Source: Rickettsia endosymbiont of Gonocerus acuteangulatus (GTDB lineage: Bacteria; Pseudomonadota; Alphaproteobacteria; Rickettsiales; Rickettsiaceae). From it: 64,000 nucleotides of DNA. This document shows, piece by piece, positions 9,856-21,798 of the stretch. Location of the stretch: NCBI RefSeq assembly GCF_964026435.1, contig NZ_OZ032147.1, positions 744,001 through 808,000 of the forward strand, read 5' to 3'. Numbering within the stretch: the stretch's first letter is position 1; each line of letters opens with the position of its first letter. A program made the translations under genes and the position numbers. Under the pieces are notes generated by a model. It saw nothing but the letters and a program-made list of their open reading frames with translations, ran no database searches and was not told the origin of the DNA.

Positions 9856-10848
9856 ATGCGTTTAAGCTATAGTCGCCTTGATTATTATGAAGTAGTGTTT
9901 GATCAAAGTTGTCAAACATGGATTCAATGTCATATCAATGCATTTAATTATTTTGCTGGTAGTCCAAAAGTAATAAAACTTGATAATCTTAAAGCTGGAG
10001 TAGTAGATGCCAATTTTTATGAGCCAGTATATCAGAAGGAATATAAGTGCTTAGCCGATCATTATGGAATTTTACTTTCTCCTTGTCGAGTGTATCAACC
10101 GCAAGAAAAAGGCAAAGTTGAGTCGGGAATAAAATACGTTAAAAATAATTTTTTTGCTGGTCGTAAATTTGATAGATATGAAGAATTAACAAATGGTCTT
10201 GCAAATTGGTTAAATAAGGCCAATAGCCGAATACATGGTACTACTAAGAGAATACCTAGAGAACTGTTTGAGCAAGAGGAAAGAAGTAGTTTGATTCCTT
10301 TACCATTAGAAACTTTTGATTTGTCATCTTGGCATAATCGAAAAGTAGCAAAAGATTGTCATATTACCATAGATAATAATTATTACTCTGTACCAGCAAA
10401 ATATATATACAGTGAGGTAATGGTACAATTGTCCCCAAAACTTGTTCAAATATTTTCTATACAAAATGATTTAATAGCAAGACACGTTAGAACAGAGGGC
10501 AAGGGGATATTTACCACTAATCCGTCTCATTATGCTAAATACAAACGTCTATGCCCAGGTTTTATAGAATATAGTGAACATTATCAACAACAAATGCAGC
10601 AGATAGGGAATAATTGCAGTTTATTATTAGAATCATTACAACAAACAAGAGTGAATGATTGGCAACGTTGTGCACGAGGTATCATTTCTTTACGTAAGGT
10701 TTACAATGATGACTTAATAGATAAAGCCTGTCATAGAGCACTACATTATGGTATAAGTTCTTACTCTAAAATTAAGAATATTTTAAATAGTAATGCAGTA
10801 AACTTACCATTACCAGAGTTTGGAGGTAATAATGCAGAACTTATTTAA
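9856..10848 (+). pseudogene. istA: IS21-A transposase IstA, 5'-truncated
   Basis: The frame encodes the C-terminal 330 of 473 residues of IstA and starts inside the protein at MRLSYSRLDYYEV, immediately after the IS200 insertion. The HTH and the first catalytic Asp (QVDFGD in the intact copies) are missing. The second Asp (KLDNLKAGV) and the Glu (KGKVESGIKY) remain. The product could not be an active transposase. Confidence 0.9.
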
Positions 10849-11575
10849 TGACCTACGAAGCTTTAGATTATCAGGTATAGTCAATAGTTTAAATGAAAGG
10901 ATTATTTATGCTCAAAATAATAAACTAGGATTTAAAGAATTTCTATCACTATTATGTGAAGATGAAAAATCTAACCGTAAGGATAATAATTACCGTCGCC
11001 GTAAAAGTGCTGCTAAATTGCCGGTAACTAAAAATTTAGAAGACTTTGATTTTAATTTCCAACCAAGTGTTGATGCCAAAGTAATAAGTGATTTATCAAC
11101 TTGTGATTATATTAATACTAAGGGAAATGTAATATTCATAGGTGATTCAGGAACTGGGAAAACTCATCTTGCCATTGGGCTAGCATTAAAAGCTTTAACA
11201 CGAGAATACTCTGTATATTTTACTACGGTATCGGATATGCTTTATAATTTACATATTGCAAGAGCAGATAATAGTTATCACAAAAAGGTTAAATTACTCC
11301 TATCGTTTGATTTATTAATTCTTGATGAGCTCGGGTTTAAGCAATTGCCAAAACATTCAGTAGAAGACTTTTTTAATATTATTGCTAAACGATATGAAAA
11401 TAAATCTACCATTATTACCACAAACAAGGATTTTGAAAAATGGAATGAAATATTTGCTGATGAAGTATTAACTCATGCAATTATTGATCGAGTGGTACAT
11501 CATGCTCATATACTAAACATAAAAGGTAAAAGTTATCGTATTAATAACTATAAATCTGGAGGTAATATGGCATAA
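10832..11575 (+). CDS. istB: IS21-A helper ATPase IstB
   Basis: IstB is the AAA+ ATPase that helps IstA choose and capture target DNA. The protein has Walker A (GDSGTGKTHLA, about residues 107-117) and Walker B (LLILDELGF). The ATG at 10832 follows a strong GGAGG and overlaps the end of istA, the usual translational coupling. An upstream in-frame TTG at 10820 is less likely. The gene is intact, although its partner istA is truncated here. Confidence 0.93.
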   Translation: MQNLFNDLRSFRLSGIVNSLNERIIYAQNNKLGFKEFLSLLCEDEKSNRKDNNYRRRKSAAKLPVTKNLEDFDFNFQPSVDAKVISDLSTCDYINTKGNVIFIGDSGTGKTHLAIGLALKALTREYSVYFTTVSDMLYNLHIARADNSYHKKVKLLLSFDLLILDELGFKQLPKHSVEDFFNIIAKRYENKSTIITTNKDFEKWNEIFADEVLTHAIIDRVVHHAHILNIKGKSYRINNYKSGGNMA

Positions 11576-11635
11576 AAATTTTTAAATATAGTGGTTCCTT
11601 TTTCGTGCAATTTACTGGTCCCTTTTTAATTGACA

Positions 11636-12661
11636 ATGACACTGGAGCAAATAATGGAAATAAAAATATTGAATAAACATGGTAAAAGCTTAAGAAGTAT
11701 AGCAAGAGAAGTAGGTGCATCAGTAAATACAGTACGTAAATATTTAAAATATGATGGTAACCCTAAATATAAAGATAGGCCAAAGTTGGTAACAAAGCTT
11801 GCCCCATATAAAGACTACTTGAGTAACAGAATAAAATCTGCCCATCCTGTATCACTACCTGGTACTGTACTGTTTCAAGAGATAAAGGAGTTGGGTTACA
11901 CAGGCGGGATGACCCAACTTAGGGATTATTTAAGGAGTATAAAGCCTGCAGCTAAACAGGAGGATATGATAAGATTTGAGACTGCTTCTGGCAAACAGAT
12001 GCAAGTTGACTGGATAGAATTTCGTAAGGGGAAAAGTCCTCTATCAGCTTTTGTGGCTACATTAGGATTTAGTCGAGCAAGCTATGTAGAATTTGTTACT
12101 AATGAGAAGCTTGTAACATTAATAGAATGCCATAAGCGGGCATTTGAATATTTTGGCGGAGTGCCAGAAGAAGTACTGTATGACAACATGAAGACAGTAA
12201 TACTGGATAGGGATACATATGGTCCTGGCATACACCGCTTTAATAAAGGTATGCTGGATTTTGCCAAACATTACAGTTTCCGATTACAAGTGTGTAGGCC
12301 TTATAGAGCAAAAACTAAGGGCAAGGTTGAGCGATTTAACAGATATATAAGAGAAAGCTTTTATAATCCATTAGCAACAAAATTAAAAACTGCAGAGTTA
12401 GTGTTGGATGTGGATACTGCAAATTCAGAGGTACTAAAATGGTTGCGTGATACTGCGAATCGGCGTGTGCATGGAACAACAGGCGAAATACCTGCAGAAA
12501 GATTAAAGTTTGAAAGGAGCAATCTTCAGCCACTACCATTGGATTATAGTGGTAGTCATCCTGCAGCACTAGAGATTATGGAAGATAAAAGGGAACAATT
12601 TTCTACAGTTTCCTTACAACATTCCCTATGCATATACCAAAGTATACTGGAGGCATTATGA
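11636..12661 (+). CDS. istA: IS21-B transposase IstA (short type)
   Basis: The protein has an N-terminal HTH (SIAREVGASVNTVRKYLK), a DDE core with QMQVDWIEF, YDNMKTVIL and KTKGKVERFNRYIRE, and the RVHGTTGEIPAERL phrase. It ends in LQHSLCIYQSILEAL, comparable with the QHPL-VYD tail of short IstA proteins, so about 342 residues is probably full length. The ATG at 11636 is partly supplied by the IS21-A terminus (ATGACA), so the native start may have been altered. The stop overlaps the istB ribosome site. Confidence 0.8.
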   Translation: MTLEQIMEIKILNKHGKSLRSIAREVGASVNTVRKYLKYDGNPKYKDRPKLVTKLAPYKDYLSNRIKSAHPVSLPGTVLFQEIKELGYTGGMTQLRDYLRSIKPAAKQEDMIRFETASGKQMQVDWIEFRKGKSPLSAFVATLGFSRASYVEFVTNEKLVTLIECHKRAFEYFGGVPEEVLYDNMKTVILDRDTYGPGIHRFNKGMLDFAKHYSFRLQVCRPYRAKTKGKVERFNRYIRESFYNPLATKLKTAELVLDVDTANSEVLKWLRDTANRRVHGTTGEIPAERLKFERSNLQPLPLDYSGSHPAALEIMEDKREQFSTVSLQHSLCIYQSILEAL

Positions 12662-13102
12662 ACCTGCAGCACCAACGTATAGAAGAGCTGTGCCGCTCTT
12701 TAAACCTTATTCAGATAGCTGAAAATTATTTTGATATTGCACAATCCTCTAGTAAAGAAGACTCAAGTTATATGGATTTCCTTGAGTCAATATTAAAAAC
12801 AGAGCTGTTGGCACGACAGAATAGAAGTAAATCAATACTCACCAGAATGGCAGGTTTTCCTGCTATTAAAACGCTGGATAATTTTGATTATGATTTTGCT
12901 ACAGGAATAAAACGCAAGATTCTGGAAGGTCTAAGGTCTCTGTCTTTTGTAGAAAGACAGGAAAATATTATTCTGCTTGGTCCTTCTGGAGTAGGGAAAA
13001 CCCATATAGCTATTGCTCTTGGTTATGCAGCTACACAATGTGGAATCAAGACTAAATTTACAACAGCTGCAGATTTGATGCTTGTACTTAATACTGGGCT
13101 AA

Positions 13103-14780
<1,678 letters not shown>

Positions 14781-14879
14781 TCTTATGACTTAAATATCAG
14801 ATAATTTTTTTATGATACTGTATCAATTTTCAGCCGTTGCATATTAAAAATCTGTATCATTTTTCGACCGCTGTTGACA

Positions 14880-15308
14880 GTTAGCAGTTACAATCATACT
14901 ACCAGATTCATATCGTTGAGCAATCAACTCAAACAATACATGTGTTTCTCCTTCATCTTTACGTACATAACCAATATCATCAAGGATAATAACATCATAC
15001 TTATCTAATTTGGTCAGTTCATTTGGTAATCTATACTCTTTACGTGCAGCTTGTAAAAGCTATACTAGTTTAGTAGTAGATATAAATAATACCTTAACAT
15101 GTTTCTCCACTAAAGCATATCCTATTGCAGCCGCTAAGTGACTTTTGCCTACTCCAGATGGACCGAAGATTAAAAGATTTTCTGATCTCTTTATCCAGGC
15201 AGTATTAAAAGCTAATTCCTCTATCTTAGCTTTATTCAGTGGCTGTACTTGGCTAAAATCAAAAGTGGTTAAAGATTTACCAGGTGGTAAGTGTGCTTTC
15301 CTAAGATA
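14880..15308 (-). pseudogene. istB: IS21-C IstB remnant with nonsense codon
   Basis: The minus strand encodes a third IstB type: LRKAHLPPGKSLTTFDFSQV, Walker A in FGPSGVGKSHLAAAIGYALV, then after an in-frame TAG the continuation LLQAARKEYRLPNELTKLD and VIILDDIGYVRKDEGETHV (Walker B). The stop replaces what was probably a CAG glutamine codon near 15061. The N-terminal side is cut by the IS630 insertion at 15309 and the C-terminal side runs into the IS21-B end. Confidence 0.82.
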
Positions 15309-15387
15309 TAGCATAAGTCATTAAGGTACTGACAGAGTGAGAGTATCATGTTATAGTAAGCAAATATTAACAAGCATGTAAAGAGAT

Positions 15388-15803
15388 ATGGCACGAGCAT
15401 ATGCAATAGAACTAAGACTAAGAGTTATAAAAGCTGTAGAAACAGGGATACGAATAAGTAAGGTAAGTAAATTATTTAATGTAAGTCGTGATACTATATA
15501 TAAATGGAAAAAATTAAAAGATAAGCAAGGTACTTTAGAAGCAGCAACTGGTTATCAGAAAGGACATAGTCATAAGATAAAAGATTCAGAATCTTTTAAA
15601 GAATTTTTTAAAGCTAATATGAATAAAACATCAAAGGAGTTAGCAAAGCAATGGGGTAATATTGCATCTGTAACTATTTTAAGACAAATCAGAAAACTTG
15701 GCTATAGCTATAAAAAAAACTCATTTTCATCCGAAAAGAGATATTAAATTAAGAAATGAATTTATAGCAAAGATACAAACCATCACAAAAGACAAATTAG
15801 TAT
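15388..15803 (+). pseudogene. IS630-A transposase, 5' part, frameshifted
   Basis: The frame starts MARAYAIELRLRVIKAV and contains the HTH (KVSKLFNVSRDTIYKWKK). It leaves phase at an A8 tract near 15712-15719 (GYSYKK), after which the second phase resumes THFHPKRDIKLRNEFIAK. The intact copy at 18708-19565 has A7 at this point. The frame then meets the insertion at 15803. The remaining codons are at 19643-20101. Confidence 0.9.
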
Positions 15804-15804
15804 A

Positions 15805-15953
15805 TAGCATAAATCATTAAGATACTGACAATTTAATAGTATTAAAAACAGCATCATAAAATGTTTCAAAATCTCCTACAACTTTCCTAATTTCATTTTT
15901 TATCTTAAACCAGTAATGCTCTATAGGATTTAAATCAGGAGAGTAAGTTGGTA
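15805..15953 (-). mobile_element. IS630-A copy 2, C-terminal fragment
   Basis: This minus-strand piece encodes PTYSPDLNPIEHYWFKIKN to IKLSVS and includes the right end of IS630-A. It is cut at 15953 by the IS701-like element. Confidence 0.88.
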
Positions 15954-16172
15954 CAAAACTTACGCTATGAGTAAAAAAGTGATAAATTATTGTAAAAATA
16001 ATTAAACATGTCAAAGAGGATAAAGTTGCAAGCAATACCAATTAATAGGACAGATTATTGTCAATTTTTAATAGTTAGCCAAAAGAATTATAGTTTAACC
16101 TACTACTGTCATTGTCAATTAAAAAGGGACCAGTAAATTGCACGAAAAAGGAACCACTATATTTAAAAATTT

Positions 16173-16916
16173 TTATGCCATATTACCTCCAGATTTATAG
16201 TTATTAATACGATAACTTTTACCTTTTATGTTTAGTATATGAGCATGATGTACCACTCGATCAATAATTGCATGAGTTAATACTTCATCAGCAAATATTT
16301 CATTCCATTTTTCAAAATCCTTGTTTGTGGTAATAATGGTAGATTTATTTTCATATCGTTTAGCAATAATATTAAAAAAGTCTTCTACTGAATGTTTTGG
16401 CAATTGCTTAAACCCGAGCTCATCAAGAATTAATAAATCAAACGATAGGAGTAATTTAACCTTTTTGTGATAACTATTATCTGCTCTTGCAATATGTAAA
16501 TTATAAAGCATATCCGATACCGTAGTAAAATATACAGAGTATTCTCGTGTTAAAGCTTTTAATGCTAGCCCAATGGCAAGATGAGTTTTCCCAGTTCCTG
16601 AATCACCTATGAATATTACATTTCCCTTAGTATTAATATAATCACAAGTTGATAAATCACTTATTACTTTGGCATCAACACTTGGTTGGAAATTAAAATC
16701 AAAGTCTTCTAAATTTTTAGTTACCGGCAATTTAGCAGCACTTTTACGGCGACGGTAATTATTATCCTTACGGTTAGATTTTTCATCTTCACATAATAGT
16801 GATAGAAATTCTTTAAATCCTAGTTTATTATTTTGAGCATAAATAATCCTTTCATTTAAACTATTGACTATACCTGATAATCTAAAGCTTCGTAGGTCAT
16901 TAAATAAGTTCTGCAT
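16173..16916 (-). CDS. istB: IS21-A helper ATPase IstB (copy 2)
   Basis: This encodes the same AAA+ helper protein as the copy at 10832-11575, with GDSGTGKTHLA and LLILDELGF intact. The start at 16916 follows GGAGG and overlaps the istA end. With an intact istA next to it and complete ends, this copy appears transposition-competent. Confidence 0.94.
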   Translation of the reverse strand: MQNLFNDLRSFRLSGIVNSLNERIIYAQNNKLGFKEFLSLLCEDEKSNRKDNNYRRRKSAAKLPVTKNLEDFDFNFQPSVDAKVISDLSTCDYINTKGNVIFIGDSGTGKTHLAIGLALKALTREYSVYFTTVSDMLYNLHIARADNSYHKKVKLLLSFDLLILDELGFKQLPKHSVEDFFNIIAKRYENKSTIITTNKDFEKWNEIFADEVLTHAIIDRVVHHAHILNIKGKSYRINNYKSGGNMA

Positions 16917-18321
16917 TATTACCTCCAAACTCTGGTAATGGTAAGTTTACTGCATTACTATTTAAAATATTCTTAATTTTAGAGTAAGAACTTATACCAT
17001 AATGTAGTGCTCTATGACAGGCTTTATCTATTAAGTCATCATTGTAAACCTTACGTAAAGAAATGATACCTCGTGCACAACGTTGCCAATCATTCACTCT
17101 TGTTTGTTGTAATGATTCTAATAATAAACTGCAATTATTCCCTATCTGCTGCATTTGTTGTTGATAATGTTCACTATATTCTATAAAACCTGGGCATAGA
17201 CGTTTGTATTTAGCATAATGAGACGGATTAGTGGTAAATATCCCCTTGCCCTCTGTTCTAACGTGTCTTGCTATTAAATCATTTTGTATAGAAAATATTT
17301 GAACAAGTTTTGGGGACAATTGTACCATTACCTCACTGTATATATATTTTGCTGGTACAGAGTAATAATTATTATCTATGGTAATATGACAATCTTTTGC
17401 TACTTTTCGATTATGCCAAGATGACAAATCAAAAGTTTCTAATGGTAAAGGAATCAAACTACTTCTTTCCTCTTGCTCAAACAGTTCTCTAGGTATTCTC
17501 TTAGTAGTACCATGTATTCGGCTATTGGCCTTATTTAACCAATTTGCAAGACCATTTGTTAATTCTTCATATCTATCAAATTTACGACCAGCAAAAAAAT
17601 TATTTTTAACGTATTTTATTCCCGACTCAACTTTGCCTTTTTCTTGCGGTTGATACACTCGACAAGGAGAAAGTAAAATTCCATAATGATCGGCTAAGCA
17701 CTTATATTCCTTCTGATATACTGGCTCATAAAAATTGGCATCTACTACTCCAGCTTTAAGATTATCAAGTTTTATTACTTTTGGACTACCAGCAAAATAA
17801 TTAAATGCATTGATATGACATTGAATCCATGTTTGACAACTTTGATCAAACACTACTTCATAATAATCAAGGCGACTATAGCTTAAACGCATATTAAATA
17901 CATATGCTTTAACTCTACGCCCTTTAGAATTATACTGTAAGCCTATGTCACCAAAATCTACTTGTGCTTCCTCTCCTGCTAAAGTATGAAAACGAATGCA
18001 ACTGTTATCCTTAATTTTATATTTTTTGATATAACGGGTCAAAGAAGTATAACTGCTTGTATAACCTTGATTTTTTAACTCCTCAAAAATTCTTATGTAA
18101 CTCAGATTTTTTTCTAATAACTCAATTATTTTTTCGTGCCAAAAATCCAAAACTGAAGATCGTTCATAGATTGCTGGGGATTCTGTACCAGCCTCTACAT
18201 AGCGGTTTATTATTTTTCGTACTGTTTTGCGGTCTGTTCTTGTTAGTTTGGCAATATTCCTTTGACTATTGCCTTGTTTATAAAGGGTGATAATTGTTGT
18301 ATACATATTTATTCTTATCAT
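16900..18321 (-). CDS. istA: IS21-A transposase IstA (copy 2)
   Basis: The full 473-residue IstA has an N-terminal HTH (NIAKLTRTDRKTVRKIINRY), a DDE integrase core with EEAQVDFGDIG, IKLDNLKAGVV and KGKVESGIKY, and a C-terminal beta-barrel-like region (DNNYYSVPAKYIYSEV). It performs strand cleavage and transfer with IstB. The upstream region contains the internal terminal-repeat copies near 18395-18430, which probably also hold its promoter. A 77-residue frame on the opposite strand is a shadow. Confidence 0.95.
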   Translation of the reverse strand: MIRINMYTTIITLYKQGNSQRNIAKLTRTDRKTVRKIINRYVEAGTESPAIYERSSVLDFWHEKIIELLEKNLSYIRIFEELKNQGYTSSYTSLTRYIKKYKIKDNSCIRFHTLAGEEAQVDFGDIGLQYNSKGRRVKAYVFNMRLSYSRLDYYEVVFDQSCQTWIQCHINAFNYFAGSPKVIKLDNLKAGVVDANFYEPVYQKEYKCLADHYGILLSPCRVYQPQEKGKVESGIKYVKNNFFAGRKFDRYEELTNGLANWLNKANSRIHGTTKRIPRELFEQEERSSLIPLPLETFDLSSWHNRKVAKDCHITIDNNYYSVPAKYIYSEVMVQLSPKLVQIFSIQNDLIARHVRTEGKGIFTTNPSHYAKYKRLCPGFIEYSEHYQQQMQQIGNNCSLLLESLQQTRVNDWQRCARGIISLRKVYNDDLIDKACHRALHYGISSYSKIKNILNSNAVNLPLPEFGGNNAELI

Positions 18322-18695
18322 TGTATCACTAGATATTTACTTGCTTAATTATCTAGTGAATATTGCACATTAACCTTATTAGGTCACACCAACTTCTCTG
18401 GTCCCTTTTTCGTGCAATTTACTGGTCCCTTTTATTTTAGCAATGACACTACGCTGAACATGCAAAGAAATGTAGTCATGATGTTATTAATAGATTTTTA
18501 AGGAATGAAAAATATACACCTTCTTTGTTATGGGAACACATCAAGAATGATGTTATTTTTTCATCTAATGGATATACAATATTTGATGATACGGTTTTAA
18601 ATAAAAGGAATACGAAGCAAATAGAAATTGCAAGATCGCAGTACAGTGGAGCTACAGGTAGAGTTACTAAAGGTATAGGAGTAGTGAGTCTGGTA

Positions 18696-19642
18696 TAGCA
18701 TAAATCATTAAGATACTGACAATTTAATAGTGTTAAAAACAGCATCATAAAATGTTTCAAAATCTCCTACAACTTTCCTAATTTCATTTTTTATCTTAAA
18801 CCAGTAATGCTCTATAGGATTTAAATCAGGAGAGTAAGTTGGTAAATACAATATGGTACAACCAACGGATTCAATTAACTCTTTAACTTTAGAATTTTTA
18901 TGAAAATTAATGTTATCCATAATAACGGTTTGCCCAGGTTGTAATTCTGTAATTAATACATCCCTAATATAAGTTTTAAAGACTTCTGTATTACAATTAC
19001 CTTCAAATATTACAGGAGCAATAAGATTACCATTACAAAGACCAGCTATCATACTTATTCTAAATTTATGTTGATACACCTTTTCTCCATAACACCTTTG
19101 TCCTATAATGCTCCATCCATACTCTTTGCAAGCATTATCCTCTATTCCAGATTCATCAAGATATACTAATTTGTCTTTTGTGATGGTTTGTATCTTTGCT
19201 ATAAATTCATTTCTTAATTTAATATCTCTTTTCGGATGAAAATGAGTTTTTTTATAGCTATAGCCAAGTTTTCTGATTTGTCTTAAAATAGTTACAGATG
19301 CAATATTACCCCATTGCTTTGCTAACTCCTTTGATGTTTTATTCATATTAGCTTTAAAAAATTCTGAATCTTTTATCTTATGACTATGTCCTTTCTGATA
19401 ACCAGTTGCTGCTTCTAAAGTACCTTGCTTATCTTTTAATTTTTTCCATTTATATATAGTATCACGACTTACATTAAATAATTTACTTACCTTACTTATT
19501 CGTATCCCTGCTTCTACAGCTTTTATAACTCTTAGTCTTAGTTCTATTGCATATGCTCGTGCCATATCTCTTTAACATGCTTGTTAATATTTGCTTACTA
19601 TAACATGATACTCTCGCTCTGTCAGTACCTTAATGACTTATG
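18696..19642 (-). mobile_element. IS630-A copy 3, complete
   Basis: The element is bounded by TAGCATAAATCATTAAGATAC on the left and the reverse of TAGCATAAGTCATTAAGG on the right, with TA at both ends. It sits between the truncated IS701-like element and the right part of IS630 copy 1. Confidence 0.92.
18708..19565 (-). CDS. IS630 family transposase (intact copy)
   Basis: The 285-residue Tc1/mariner-like transposase has an N-terminal HTH (KVSKLFNVSRDTIYKWKK) and the DDE core: VYLDESGIEDN, VIMDNINFHKN and NPIEHYWFKIKN. Compared with copy 1 it lacks four residues (SFKE) near residue 69 and has A7 rather than A8 at the KK codons near 19250, which keeps the frame open. It is the only uninterrupted IS630-A gene in the window. 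Confidence 0.93.
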   Translation of the reverse strand: MARAYAIELRLRVIKAVEAGIRISKVSKLFNVSRDTIYKWKKLKDKQGTLEAATGYQKGHSHKIKDSEFFKANMNKTSKELAKQWGNIASVTILRQIRKLGYSYKKTHFHPKRDIKLRNEFIAKIQTITKDKLVYLDESGIEDNACKEYGWSIIGQRCYGEKVYQHKFRISMIAGLCNGNLIAPVIFEGNCNTEVFKTYIRDVLITELQPGQTVIMDNINFHKNSKVKELIESVGCTILYLPTYSPDLNPIEHYWFKIKNEIRKVVGDFETFYDAVFNTIKLSVS

Positions 19643-20101
19643 CTATATCTTGATGAATCTGGAATAGAGGATAATGCTTGCAAAGAGTATGGATGGAGCA
19701 TTATAGGACAAAGGTGTTATGGAGAAAAGGTGTATCAACATAAATTTAGAATAAGTATGATAGCTGGTCTTTGTAATGGTAATCTTATTGCTCCTGTAAT
19801 ATTTGAAGGTAATTGTAATACAGAGGTCTTTAAAACTTATATTAGGGATGTATTAATTACAGAATTACAACCTGGGCAAACCGTTATTATGGATAACATT
19901 AATTTTCATAAAAATTCTAAAGTTAAAGAGTTAATTGAATCCGTTGGTTGTACCATATTGTATTTACCAACTTACTCTCCTGATTTAAATCCTATAGAGC
20001 ATTACTGGTTTAAGATAAAAAATGAAATTAAGAAAGTTGTAGAAGATTTTGAAACATTTTATGATGCTGTTTTTAATACTATTAAATTGTCAGTATCTTA
20101 A
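19643..20101 (+). pseudogene. IS630-A transposase, 3' part of copy 1
   Basis: This is the continuation of the frame broken at 15803: LDESGIEDNACKEYGWSII through MDNINFHKNSKVKELIES to IKLSVS. All three catalytic acidic residues lie here, but the N-terminal DNA-binding half is 3.8 kb away. Confidence 0.9.
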
Positions 20102-20115
20102 TGATTTATGCTATA

Positions 20116-20470
20116 CCTCATTGGTTAAAATATCTCTTTTTATCTTGCTCAAAATTAGATTCTCAGGAAGTAAAATAGTTAATGACTCCCCTTTGCTACT
20201 TTCTATAAATCTTGCAGTTGTGAGAATCGAATACGATATCTCAGAGCTAAATCTTCCTGCTATCTTCTTTCTGACCTGGGATATCTTGCACTAGCACTTG
20301 AGCTCTCCACCTGGCTTAAGTACTGCTCGTATTCCAGAACTCTTTTTTCCTGCTCGTCTATGTTACAGCTGAATCTAAAACTTGTGTGATTAACAAGTGG
20401 TCCTTGATGTTTCTCTTTCTTTAATGCTTTTATCATGTAGTCTGAAAATGTAAATTTATTCTTAAATCTC
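20116..20470 (-). other. Unrecognised protein-coding remnant between IS630 and IS701-like
   Basis: No intact gene is present. The minus strand contains two open stretches in different phases. The first is KNKFTFSDYMIKALKKEKHQ to CNIDEQEKRVLEYEQYL. The second is VRKKIAGRFSSEISYSILTT to LTILLPENLILSKIKRDIL. The second has the feel of a DnaA N-terminal-like domain, but similarity by eye is too weak to name it. Together they look like one gene with a frameshift, cut on both sides by insertions. Confidence 0.45.
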
Positions 20471-21580
20471 CAAAACTTACGCTATGTTTGGTTCTAAATA
20501 TCGTAAAGATGGAGAACGCAGCTGTTGTTGCATATAGTCATCTAAAAGCCCTAACTTTATTTGGTAAACCGTTTTACCGATTGTATTTGCAGTCCTTTTG
20601 AGAAATGCCCAAACTAAAAATGCCCAACTAATATGATTACGTTGAATACGCTGTTTCCTGCATTGACAACGTTCTATCCCAGTAAGTTGCTTAATTTCTC
20701 TGTGCATGCTCTCAATTACCCATCGAAAGCCACACTCATCTTGTGCAGCTTTAGAAGATTTGTGAGTTTTGTTATTGGTAACAACATACTCAACTCTGTT
20801 GGTAGAAACAGTAAATTTAAACAAATTAACATGCTTATTTTTAGCAAAGCCTTTTATATGAATCTCTACTCCATGCCTGATCTCTTCATCTGAAAATGTC
20901 AACTCTTTTACAGCTTTATAAGGTTTAGAATCGTGTGTTTTACTAACGTTTCTATTGGCTTTAATAGGGGCATAATAATATTTCCCCAGAGAGTCAACAT
21001 GTTGCATAATTTTGTGTGTAGAATACCATGTGTCAAAAAGTACTGTTTGAAAAGGAATCTTCTTGCTATAAACAGCATTATTTAACATGTTTAATAGGTG
21101 TTCTAGTTTTGTTGCTCCATCATGATCAGGTGCAAAAATTCGATAATCTATTACCCAAAACTTATTAATATCAGGGTTATAATATACCAGACTCACTACT
21201 CCTATACCTTTAGTAACTCTACCTGTAGCTCCACTGTACTGCGATCTTGCAATTTCTATTTGCTTCGTATTCCTTTTATTTAAAACCGTATCATCAAATA
21301 TTGTATATCCATTAGATGAAAAAATAACATCATTCTTGATGTGTTCCCATAACAAAGAAGGTGTATATTTTTCATTCCTTAAAAATCTATTAATAACATC
21401 ATGACTACATTTCTTTGCATGTTCAGCGTAGTAGGTTAAACTATAATTCTTTTGGCTAACTATTAAAAATTGACAATAATCTGTCCTATTAATTGGTATT
21501 GCTTGCAACTTTATCCTCTTTGACATGTTTAATTATTTTTACAATAATTTATCACTTTTTTACTCATAGCGTAAGTTTTG
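20471..21580 (-). mobile_element. IS701-like element copy 2, complete (1110 bp)
   Basis: The terminal repeats are CAAAACTTACGCTATG and its complement. No target duplication is visible (TCTC on the left, ATTA on the right), so one flank has probably been changed by recombination. Confidence 0.92.
20477..21526 (-). CDS. IS701/IS4-like DDE transposase
   Basis: The 349-residue protein contains FDDTVLNKRNTKQIEIARSQ followed by YSGATGRVTKGIGVVSLVYY, the N-terminal catalytic Asp region of IS701/IS4-type DDE enzymes. DTWYSTHKIM carries the second Asp, and GFRWVIESMHREIKQLTGIE carries the C-terminal Glu helix. It is the same protein as in the copies at 48293-49342 and, in pieces, at 53540-55123. The family assignment is by motif; IS4-group is certain, IS701 subgroup probable. 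Confidence 0.88.
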   Translation of the reverse strand: MSKRIKLQAIPINRTDYCQFLIVSQKNYSLTYYAEHAKKCSHDVINRFLRNEKYTPSLLWEHIKNDVIFSSNGYTIFDDTVLNKRNTKQIEIARSQYSGATGRVTKGIGVVSLVYYNPDINKFWVIDYRIFAPDHDGATKLEHLLNMLNNAVYSKKIPFQTVLFDTWYSTHKIMQHVDSLGKYYYAPIKANRNVSKTHDSKPYKAVKELTFSDEEIRHGVEIHIKGFAKNKHVNLFKFTVSTNRVEYVVTNNKTHKSSKAAQDECGFRWVIESMHREIKQLTGIERCQCRKQRIQRNHISWAFLVWAFLKRTANTIGKTVYQIKLGLLDDYMQQQLRSPSLRYLEPNIA

Positions 21581-21798
21581 ATTATAAATTAAATTTTTAG
21601 TGCATTATCATATAATATGGTTCTAGGGTTTGTCAACAAAAAGTTTATTATAATTAATATTCAAGTATAATAAATATTAATATAAATTAAACTAATGATT
21701 AGTTTATCAATTTTCTTTTGAAGCAGCGTAAATATTTTACATTAGTTTAATATCAGGCTATTCTTGATTATTGTTAAAAATCTATAATAGAGGCGATT

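Larger units (their letters stand above)
9855..11641 (+). mobile_element. IS21-A copy 1, left part missing
   Basis: This copy lacks the left 0.55 kb of the 2342-bp IS21-A element seen intact at 16107-18448 and 27161-29502; the IS200 sits at the break. The right end is complete, with GGACCAGTAAATTGCACG in reverse and the terminal CAATGACA. It abuts a second IS21 type at 11642. Confidence 0.9.
16107..18448 (-). mobile_element. IS21-A copy 2, complete (2342 bp)
   Basis: Both ends begin TGTCATTG, and each carries GGGACCAGTAAATTGCACG repeats just inside, which are IS21 multiple terminal repeats. The 4-bp target duplication CTAC flanks the element, in the IS701-like transposase gene. Confidence 0.95.
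15954..18695 (+). mobile_element. IS701-like element copy 1, split by IS21-A and truncated
   Basis: The left terminal repeat CAAAACTTACGCTATG starts at 15954. The first transposase codons (MSKRIKLQAIPINRTDY) follow, IS21-A is inserted at 16107, and the sequence resumes at 18449 with YAEHAKKCSHDVINRFL. The IS21 target duplication is CTAC. The element is cut at about 18695 by IS630 copy 3, so the C-terminal two thirds are missing. Confidence 0.88.
15309..20113 (+). mobile_element. IS630-A copy 1, split by a nest of other elements
   Basis: One IS630 copy can be followed from its left end at about 15309 (TAGCATAAGTCATTAAGG) to 15803 and again from 19643 to its right end at about 20113. The sequence joins in frame across the gap (DKLVYLDESG). 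Between lie another IS630 fragment, an IS701-like element carrying an IS21, and a complete IS630 in the opposite direction. TA duplications mark the outer ends, as expected for IS630. Confidence 0.85.

Noticed and set aside
18057-18290. 77-residue plus-strand frame repeated at 29111, 30463 and 59131
   Set aside because: It is the antisense shadow of istA and recurs only because istA is repeated.
20116-20470. DnaA N-terminal-like domain in the minus-strand remnant
   Set aside because: The resemblance is only a general pattern by eye and the frame is broken; naming it is not justified.
20633-20893. 86-residue plus-strand frame repeated at 36505, 48449 and 53696
   Set aside because: Shadow of the IS701-like transposase gene.
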